The translations under genes were made by a program, and so were the position numbers. Below the pieces are notes generated by a model, which saw only the letters and a program-made list of their open reading frames with translations, had not been told where the DNA came from and made no database searches. Positions 58,481 through 64,000 of a DNA stretch of 64,000 nucleotides are shown in pieces. The stretch's first letter is position 1, and each line of letters opens with the position of its first letter. The stretch lies in contig DAOUJY010000077.1 in the NCBI GenBank assembly GCA_034421995.1, forward strand, positions 1 through 64,000, read 5' to 3'. Origin of the DNA: Bin87 sp034421995. GTDB taxonomy: Bacteria > Chloroflexota > Dehalococcoidia > Lucifugimonadales > UBA3495.

Positions 58481-59080
58481 TCATTCACCATCACGCGGCG
58501 GCCGGCGGCGGTGTTGGAATATATCGGCCAACGGTATCGCCAGACCCAGCAGCAGCGGCGTGGTCAGCACGTCGCCGACCTCTAGCACGGTCCGCTCCAC
58601 GTATGCGCCGTCGCGCAGCTCCAGCGGCGTAATGGTGTCGTTGCGCGGGTCCATCAACCAGTATTCCAGTACGCCGGCCTCGGCGTAGATTTGCCGCTTG
58701 CGGACCAGGTCGTGGTTGCGGTCGGTGGAGAGAATTTCGACCACAATGTCGGGGGTTCCCTCAACCCATTTACGCCCCACGATGCCCCGATTCTTATTGC
58801 GGATGATTACCATATCCGGTTTGGGAGCACGTTGGAGTTCTCTTGACAGGACGGTGGTCATCGCGTGATAGAACTGTGCCGGCGTCTGATCGAAACCATC
58901 CAAATAGTCGTCGAGATGGCGGCAGAACTGTAGCATCAAGAACTGGTGGTCGGGGCTGCCTGACGCCATGATGTACAGCACTCCGTCGTCGAGCTCCCAC
59001 TTGCCGTCGGTCTCGCCCAGGGCCAGGAAATCGTCCAGGGACATGCGCATCCCCGTGCGCAGTTTGGGGGTAGTGGTCAT
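58481..59080 (-). CDS. Uma2-family nuclease-like protein, tandem copy 2
   Basis: A 199-residue Uma2 protein: GKWELDDGVLYIMASGSPDHQ, KPDMVII, TPDIVVEILSTDRNHDLVRKRQIYAEAGVLEYWLMDP. The start was set at ATG 59080 (MTTTPKLRTGMRMSLDDFL) because the longer frame is a shadow of the MFS gene. Paralogue of 57866. Confidence 0.9.
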   Translation of the reverse strand: MTTTPKLRTGMRMSLDDFLALGETDGKWELDDGVLYIMASGSPDHQFLMLQFCRHLDDYLDGFDQTPAQFYHAMTTVLSRELQRAPKPDMVIIRNKNRGIVGRKWVEGTPDIVVEILSTDRNHDLVRKRQIYAEAGVLEYWLMDPRNDTITPLELRDGAYVERTVLEVGDVLTTPLLLGLAIPLADIFQHRRRPPRDGE

Positions 59081-59092
59081 GCTTGGCTCCAG

Positions 59093-59118
59093 TAGGGGTG
59101 AATAATTATTCGCCTCTA
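59093..59118. repeat. 26-bp palindrome, family B copy 3 (imperfect)
   Basis: As 35999 and 52186 but with two changes that leave G-T type mismatches in the stem. Its last three bases provide the stop codon of the MFS gene (minus strand), so the element arrived by fusing with the gene end or the gene end was trimmed to it. Confidence 0.7.
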
Positions 59119-60438
59119 CGCGGCTCCTGCCGCCGGCGCGGTCTGGTAGCGCACGGAGTACTTGCGCTCGCGGATGGTGAAGGCACTGATGGCCGCCGGG
59201 TAGAGCATCACGGCGGCGATGGAGAAGGCCACGATGTAGTCGCCGGTAAGTTCCCGCAGGTAACCGGCCATCAGCACGCTGGTGAACCCGCCCAGCTGGT
59301 GGAACAGGAAAGCCACGCCGGAGATGGTCGCCAGCGACTTCAGCCCGTACACCTCCGCCGTCAGCGAGGTGGTCAGCGGCGCGGTGGCGATCCACGAGAG
59401 GCCGGCGACGAAGGAGAAGATCAGCAGCCCGGCCAGCACGGGTATCCCCGGTATCGCCAGCGACGCCACCAGTATCACGTAGCCCGTGCCCCGGCAGAAA
59501 TAGACCAAAGCCAGCCAATTCTTGCGTCCCCCGATGCGGTCGGAAATCCAGCCCGCGCCGGTGGCTCCGATGGCGTTGAGGAGCGACATCCACCCGAATA
59601 TCCAGGCTGCCACCCAGGGGGTAATACCCTCCTCGATGGCCATGGGCACGAAATGGACCGACAGCATGAAGGTGGTGGAGCCGCAGATGAAGTAGGAGAA
59701 GCTCATCTGCCAGATGGGGAAGGACTTGAACGCCTGCCGCCAGTGGCTGGCGAACAGCGGCTGTGGCGGTGGAGACGCCGCGCCGGGAGATCCGTCTGGG
59801 CCGCCCTCCGGCACGGGGTCGCCGTCGGGAGTCAGGCCCTTGCGAGCCGGGTCGTCGTGCAGGAAGATGAACGCCAGCGGGATGCCCAGGCACAGGATCA
59901 TCAGACCCATGACGATCCACGATAGCCGCCAGTCAATCAGGGAAATCAGGAAGGCGGCAAAGGGGACCAGGATAAAGCCGCCCAGTGACATGCCGGAGGC
60001 GTTCAGCCCGATCACCAGTCCCCGCCGGCGGCGGAACCACTTGCTCAGCATCGCGCCGGTGTTGGTCAGCGACGTGCCGCTCTGACCCACGGCCGCCACC
60101 ACGCCGAACACGGCGATGAGATACCAGATGCTGCCGGTGAGCGCCATCAGCAGCGTGGATGCGCCCACGATGACGATGCCGGTCATCACGACGATACGCA
60201 CGCCCACCCGGTCGAAGAAGTAGCCCATGAAGGGCTGGGTGACGCCGTTGAGCAGCGCGCCCAACGCAGCGGCCCAGGACACCACGGTCCGGTTCCACTC
60301 GAATTCGGCCTCCATGGGCACCACGAACGCCCCGAAGGCGTTCCGCGTCCCCATGGTCAGAAAGGCGATAAACATACAGGTGGCAACTACGAACCACCCG
60401 TAAAACATCCCCGGCCGCGCCGGATTGCTCGCCGCCAT
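59116..60438 (-). CDS. MFS permease, OFA-like
   Basis: A 440-residue 12-span permease: FYGWFVVATCMFIAFLTMG, GYFFDRVGVR, SKWFRRRRGLVIGLNASG and the second-half GWISDRIGGRKNW. Closely similar in layout to the gene at 36518. The mid-loop carries Pro/Gly-rich sequence. A monocarboxylate or related anion is likely but unproven. It ends inside the palindrome at 59093. Confidence 0.9.
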   Translation of the reverse strand: MAASNPARPGMFYGWFVVATCMFIAFLTMGTRNAFGAFVVPMEAEFEWNRTVVSWAAALGALLNGVTQPFMGYFFDRVGVRIVVMTGIVIVGASTLLMALTGSIWYLIAVFGVVAAVGQSGTSLTNTGAMLSKWFRRRRGLVIGLNASGMSLGGFILVPFAAFLISLIDWRLSWIVMGLMILCLGIPLAFIFLHDDPARKGLTPDGDPVPEGGPDGSPGAASPPPQPLFASHWRQAFKSFPIWQMSFSYFICGSTTFMLSVHFVPMAIEEGITPWVAAWIFGWMSLLNAIGATGAGWISDRIGGRKNWLALVYFCRGTGYVILVASLAIPGIPVLAGLLIFSFVAGLSWIATAPLTTSLTAEVYGLKSLATISGVAFLFHQLGGFTSVLMAGYLRELTGDYIVAFSIAAVMLYPAAISAFTIRERKYSVRYQTAPAAGAA

Positions 60439-60540
60439 GATGCCCCCAAGCCCGCTGCGTTACAATGCCCTGCTATTGGGGCGGATTTTATGCCCATGGC
60501 GACGGGGGCGCAAGGCGATGCGTCCGCCGCGCACACACGT

Positions 60541-60570
60541 TTGTCATTGCGAGCGTAGCGTAGCAATCTC
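60541..60570. repeat. Dispersed hairpin repeat (CATTGCGAGC type)
   Basis: ATTGCGAGCG to TAGCAAT forms an imperfect inverted repeat of a kind found scattered between genes in many bacterial genomes. It lies upstream of the MFS gene and near the next gene's stop. Confidence 0.45.
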
Positions 60571-60595
60571 GTTGCGTTTCTCATACCATCTGCAA

Positions 60596-61156
60596 TCAGG
60601 GGATTTTCCCTTCGCGCTTCAGCGCGATCAAGCGGGCGGTGGCAGCATCGTTCAGAGCCCGTTGCTCCGGGGTCTCCGGGGAGCGCTCAATCCGTTCCAA
60701 AAAGGAGTGATTGAGTTCATGCCAGAGTACTTGATCCGCTTCCACCATCTCGGCAAGCCAGTCGCTGATGAGCCGCGCTGCTACCACGGGGCGAGCAGGG
60801 TGTCCCGTCAACCGTGCCAGATGATCCGCCGTGTGGATGGCGACTTCGGCGTCCCTTCCTTCGGCTATGTAGGCTATGGTTACCGCGAGGTACACGGTTT
60901 CGTCTTGCCTATCGGTGGCCTCGATCATCAGCGGGGTGATCAGGAAATTGTGCCGGTCGGACGGGGTCATGCCATCCTGCCCCGACGGCGGAAGCAATGC
61001 CACCTTTTCGCCAGCGCTGAGAGTCCTGATGAAGCTCAATCCCATATGGTCAGCGATAAGGCAGCCGTCATCAGCAATTTGCTCCCTCATCGCCGACCTG
61101 AGGAACAATCGGTCGCCTCGAAATCTGCCCCGACGCTCTATTTCGTCATAGCTCAT
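60596..61156 (-). CDS. Hypothetical helical protein
   Basis: A 186-residue protein from ATG 61156 (a longer start at 61231 adds 25 residues). The chain has several helical stretches (EQIADDGCLIADHMGLSFIRTLSAGEK and LARLTGHPARPVVAARLISDWLAEMVEADQVLWHELNHSFLERIERSPE). No family recognised. HELNH resembles a metal-binding HExxH only loosely and is probably chance. Confidence 0.55.
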   Translation of the reverse strand: MSYDEIERRGRFRGDRLFLRSAMREQIADDGCLIADHMGLSFIRTLSAGEKVALLPPSGQDGMTPSDRHNFLITPLMIEATDRQDETVYLAVTIAYIAEGRDAEVAIHTADHLARLTGHPARPVVAARLISDWLAEMVEADQVLWHELNHSFLERIERSPETPEQRALNDAATARLIALKREGKIP

Positions 61157-61205
61157 ACGGCCTCTGGATCTGGCTGATTTGCGATCAACGCTTGTTTGGA
61201 TTGTA

Positions 61206-61479
61206 TCAGAGGGTTCCAGCGGTGATGTCAATGGCCAGCGCCAAGGCTTCCCAAAAGGAAGCCATCTGTCCGGCAGCCGGTGGTGAATCGCGAAACGGGC
61301 ATTCCCACACAGTCAGCACCGCCCTGCCCTTTTCTTGCAACAAAACGATGCTCCGAGCGTCGCGGGCGTGAATGCGCTCCACCTTTCTCTAGCCAATACC
61401 CCCGGTTGGCGGCGGGAATACGAAACACCGGCTCTGTACGCTCTTCAGCGCCAGCTCCCCCGCTCCAATACAACCCCAC
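61206..61479 (-). pseudogene. Decayed vsr (DNA mismatch endonuclease) remnant
   Basis: Read across a one-base frameshift near 61386, the minus strand gives FRIPAANRGYWLEK followed by VERIHARDARSIVLLQEKG, then AVLTVWECPFRD and a stop at 61206. This is the Vsr C-terminal core (NxxYWxxK, RDxR, GWxVLxVWECxL). Upstream, GLYWSGG aligns with the GCFWHG active-site strand, with Cys and His lost. The N-terminal part is absent and the fragment abuts the monooxygenase gene. It is related to the gene at the right edge. Confidence 0.65.
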
Positions 61480-61495
61480 CCATATACCCGCCTGG

Positions 61496-62620
61496 TCACG
61501 CGAACCGGGGCATCACCTTCGTCGCAAAATTCTCCAGGTTTTGCAGCGTCTTGCGCAGGGGAATGCCGGCGTGGGCGAATTCCACCAGCAGGTAGTCCAG
61601 GTTGCAGACTTCCCGCAGTTCCTGCACCTGCTCGGCCACGTTGTCCGGCGAGCCGACCAGCAGGGTGCGCGGTTGCAGGAAGTCCCAGTCCAGCTTGACG
61701 TCGGGGGACAGTTCTTCGTCGGGGTTGGTGAACACCTGTCGGCCCCGAAAGGGGTCGTTGAATATGAACGCGGACATTATGCCGGCCTCGGCATCCCGGC
61801 GGGCTTCCTCCATTGAAGACGCGACATAGGTGGAGCGCATGACCGCCTGGTCTTCGCCCAGGGTGAAGGATCGGCCCTCCAGCTTTGACCGCACCTCGGC
61901 GTAAAGTTCCATGCGCTGTTTGATCCGCAGCGGCGGGGGCTGCCAGTAGCAGGCTTTCAGCCCCATCTCGGCGGCGGTTGACACCGACCGGTTGGTGGAC
62001 ACGGTCATCCAAAGGGGTGGATGTGGCTTCTGGTAGGGACGGGGCGTCACGCGCAGGCGGGTCACCCGTTCGCCGTCCTGCCAGTCCGGGTTTGGCGGGT
62101 ATAACGGGTGGGAGAACACCGTGTTTTCGGTGGGGAAAGTGTAGTTCGCGCCCTGGTGGGAGAAGTACTCGTCGGCCCAGATCTTGCGGACGATTTCCAC
62201 GGTCTCCCGAAACAACTCCCGGTTCTCCCGTTCCCGGCGCGGGTCGGCGTGGGGATGAAACTGGGGGCCTTCGTAGGGCCAGATGCCCCGTCCGAACCCG
62301 ACTTCGATCCGGCCCCGGGGCATGTTGTCCAGGATGGCAAGGTCTTCGGCCAGCCGTATCGGATGCCACCAGGGCGCGATGTTGGCCATCTGGCCGATGC
62401 GAATCCGGCTCGTCCGCGCCGCCAGGTCCGCCCCCAGCAGAATGGGATTGGGTATGTCGCCCACGCCGTAGGGTCCGAAGTGGTGCTCGCCCAGCCACAT
62501 CGCCTCGAAACCCAGCTCCTCGGCCAGGATGGTCTGCTGGCGGAGATTGTCCAGATGTTCCGCCGAACTGGCAGCCTCGCCGGCCGACGCCGCCACGGTG
62601 GTGAACGCGGCAAACCTCAT
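61496..62620 (-). CDS. LLM-class flavin-dependent monooxygenase
   Basis: A 374-residue luciferase-like protein: MRFAAFTTVAASAGEAA, GEHHFGPYG near 45, LDNMPRGRIEVGFGRGIWPYE near 100 and SPDNVAEQVQELREVCNLDY at the end. GGAGGT precedes ATG. Probably FMN- or F420-linked oxidation of a small molecule. It and 30530 are two of the family typical of this lineage. Confidence 0.9.
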   Translation of the reverse strand: MRFAAFTTVAASAGEAASSAEHLDNLRQQTILAEELGFEAMWLGEHHFGPYGVGDIPNPILLGADLAARTSRIRIGQMANIAPWWHPIRLAEDLAILDNMPRGRIEVGFGRGIWPYEGPQFHPHADPRRERENRELFRETVEIVRKIWADEYFSHQGANYTFPTENTVFSHPLYPPNPDWQDGERVTRLRVTPRPYQKPHPPLWMTVSTNRSVSTAAEMGLKACYWQPPPLRIKQRMELYAEVRSKLEGRSFTLGEDQAVMRSTYVASSMEEARRDAEAGIMSAFIFNDPFRGRQVFTNPDEELSPDVKLDWDFLQPRTLLVGSPDNVAEQVQELREVCNLDYLLVEFAHAGIPLRKTLQNLENFATKVMPRFA

Positions 62621-62794
62621 GTCAGGACCTCCAACCCATTGAACTTCACGCGTGAGCGCCGGGAGGAATCTGCAATTTCAAAGGGTTAAAGATGAAGGCA
62701 CGTACCTCCTCGGTCGCCCCTATTTGTCTGCGATGGGGCGGGTCGGACGCAGCCACGCGCTTAGGGCGCAAGCGCGATAGAATTGCCCGTTGGT

Positions 62795-63241
62795 TCAGTC
62801 CCTGTGTGGTTGCAAGTTGATGTAATTTCGGGTGGGATTTCCGCAGCCGGCATGATGAAAGCCAGGTTGAAGAAGTTGATTGCATTGCGGGCAAGGGAAC
62901 GGCCGGGACGCAAGACCGTCCGTGATAGCCGCGGTTTGCTCATCTACATTGAGAATGTAACCGCAGTAGGGGCATTGGTATGCGGAGTTGACCTCGCTTC
63001 CTAAGTAGGGGAACGCGCCATCCCGGTTTCTGGCCGTTTCGTAATATGACCAGCACAACTGAACGTCGGTGAAAATCCTGATGGTGGGGAAAGATGAAAC
63101 CAGTACCATATCGGCCGGTGCCCCGCAACAGATGCAGCGCGGTTCTGCAATTTGAATATGCGCTTGAATGTCGCCTTGCAAAGCACCTTCAATGGGCATA
63201 AACCCGACCTGATGATGCTGGTCATTTCGGCGGGTCTCCAT
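62795..63241 (-). CDS. Hypothetical protein with zinc ribbons
   Basis: A 148-residue protein with several cysteine pairs: CICCGAPADM (about 36-45), CPYCGY (about 90-95), CPQCNQ (about 117-122) and a later CG, giving at least one complete zinc ribbon. No other domain. The gene-free stretch 62621-62794 upstream of the monooxygenase shows no feature. Function unknown. Confidence 0.6.
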   Translation of the reverse strand: METRRNDQHHQVGFMPIEGALQGDIQAHIQIAEPRCICCGAPADMVLVSSFPTIRIFTDVQLCWSYYETARNRDGAFPYLGSEVNSAYQCPYCGYILNVDEQTAAITDGLASRPFPCPQCNQLLQPGFHHAGCGNPTRNYINLQPHRD

Positions 63242-63341
63242 TTGAGGATCCCCTTTTAATTGTAGGGGCCAACAATGACGAGGAAAGACTCGGCCGAGGT
63301 CTGGCCTTGGCCAAGCTTGGTAAACCGTGCGGTAAGCAGAA

Positions 63342-63803
63342 TTATGCTTGGTTCGGGTATAGTTCTGCCGGCTGCATGGTTAAAGCTGTGCCTTCATCTC
63401 CCTCGGCTTCAAGGGCCATATAAACTGCGGATGAGCCGAGGGGAGAGAATTCTACCCGTAACCTATGGCCAGCATTTTCTTCTGCTGGCTTGTGGAACAG
63501 AAACAGCCCGCCATCCCCGACATTGATGGCGTTGCCTACGTTCGCCGCAGCCGGTGACAAATTGGGGCACAAGGGTATCGCTTCAGACCAATCAGTTCCG
63601 TCGCCAACCCCTTGCCATGTTGCGAGTACCTTGCCCTTGCCCGACTTGAAGTCCAGTTGGTAGATTCGGTTCTGGGTTCCATTCTCAAATTGGAAGGTGA
63701 TGTCGGCCGCGGCTCTGCCGTTGGCAATACGCTTCTGCAAATCGCGTCCCAGCGCGCGAGTTATAGTATCCCGGATACCACCGGGCAGTGTGATGACGGG
63801 CAT
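63342..63803 (-). CDS. Hypothetical beta-rich protein
   Basis: A 153-residue protein (MPVITLPGGIRDTITRALGRDL, then ITFQFENGTQNRIYQLDFKSGKGKVLATW and FLFHKPAEENAGHRLRVEF). It looks beta-rich with no signal peptide; no family recognised. ATG 63803 was chosen because GGAGGG lies 8 bases upstream; the ATG at 63818 would place that site inside the gene. Confidence 0.55.
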   Translation of the reverse strand: MPVITLPGGIRDTITRALGRDLQKRIANGRAAADITFQFENGTQNRIYQLDFKSGKGKVLATWQGVGDGTDWSEAIPLCPNLSPAAANVGNAINVGDGGLFLFHKPAEENAGHRLRVEFSPLGSSAVYMALEAEGDEGTALTMQPAELYPNQA

Positions 63804-63831
63804 TTGAGTTCCCTCCAATGAACGTCTGATT

Positions 63832-64000
63832 CTATGAAAGAGTATAACATTGCGCGCTGACGCCGGGGCGTCCCAAAAAGGCGGCCATTAGTTCAGTGGC
63901 CGCTGGCAAATCCCGCAACTGGCACTCCCACACAGTCAGCACCGCCCAGCCTTTTTCCTCCAGCAAGGCAACGTTGCGGGCATCGCGAGCGTGGTTGCGC
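63832..64000 (-). CDS. Vsr-like endonuclease, C-terminal part (5' end outside window)
   Basis: The last 55 codons read RNHARDARNVALLEEKGWAVLTVWECQLRD, then helical sequence to a stop at 63832. This matches the C-terminal core of very-short-patch repair endonucleases (NxARDxRNxxxLxxxGWxVLxVWECxL). The N-terminal catalytic part lies beyond the window. It is the intact relative of the remnant at 61206. Vsr proteins nick T:G mismatches next to methylated sites or act in defence-linked contexts. Confidence 0.8.
   Translation of the reverse strand, partial: RNHARDARNVALLEEKGWAVLTVWECQLRDLPAATELMAAFLGRPGVSAQCYTLS

Noticed and set aside
60981..61010. Metallopeptidase motif in the gene at 60596
   Set aside because: HELNH occurs in a helical stretch (nearer 60740) without a third ligand or flanking peptidase pattern, so I did not call a protease.
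61228..61479. An 83-codon minus-strand frame as an independent gene
   Set aside because: It spans the frameshift in the vsr remnant. After residue 32 it is out of phase with the Vsr-like sequence, so it is not a gene of its own.

Overview
The window is about 64 kb of GC-rich bacterial chromosome, densely packed with genes on both strands. The gene content is typical of a free-living or host-associated Chloroflexota bacterium of the SAR202/Dehalococcoidia type. It includes a molybdopterin hydroxylase large subunit, two luciferase-like flavin monooxygenases, an amidohydrolase, VOC proteins, two OFA-like MFS permeases, five Uma2-type nucleases and a zinc-ribbon ATP sulfurylase. This assignment is an inference from gene content; no rRNA or tRNA gene was found to anchor it.

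Layout. 1-4000: the 3' part of a surface protein with two blocks of plant-type leucine-rich repeats, then a VapB45/VapC45-like toxin-antitoxin pair. 4000-9400: an orphan xanthine dehydrogenase-family subunit, a DUF3467-like pair, a methylenetetrahydrofolate reductase-like gene and an MqnA-like gene. 9500-15400: a hairpin repeat, an XRE regulator overlapping a secreted metallopeptidase, then a translationally coupled envelope operon (SppA-type S49 protease, membrane-anchored DUF4350-like protein, coiled-coil lipoprotein). 15500-20460: amidohydrolase, three VOC-fold genes and a MATE transporter. 20480-25400: yebC-ruvC-ruvA, a Uma2 gene and uvrB, a DNA-repair block. 25400-29520: small membrane proteins and a pair of genes matching the two halves of D-glutamate cyclase. 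29560-36000: an atypical response regulator, a flavin monooxygenase, an alkyltransferase-like (ATL) gene set, a thiamine-diphosphate decarboxylase and an HpaI-type aldolase. 36070-43580: a membrane protein, an MFS permease, and a five-gene signalling cassette (STAS antagonist, receiver-PP2C phosphatase, RsbW-like ATPase, LivK-like lipoprotein, HAMP histidine kinase). 43590-51300: an accessory-looking stretch with DinJ/YafQ, a TPR protein, a HEPN gene with an overlapping partner, two Uma2 genes, threonine synthase, a NYN-domain protein and a frameshifted PaREP1-like gene. 51300-64000: crotonase, YfbK-like VWA lipoprotein, ATP sulfurylase, two related coiled-coil/helical genes, a serpin lipoprotein, tandem Uma2 genes, an MFS permease, a second flavin monooxygenase, a decayed vsr remnant and, at the edge, the 3' end of another Vsr-like gene.

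Short palindromic and inverted-repeat elements sit in many intergenic gaps: a 26-bp palindrome in three copies, REP-like hairpins, a two-copy hairpin family, and a MITE-like element upstream of the decarboxylase. The best candidate for an undescribed system is the cassette at 37951-43578. There an orphan solute-binding lipoprotein is coupled to a histidine kinase and a partner-switching module. The HEPN pair at 44568-45448 is the best candidate for a new two-gene defence or toxin unit. Several -10 boxes lie so close to start codons that leaderless transcripts are likely.
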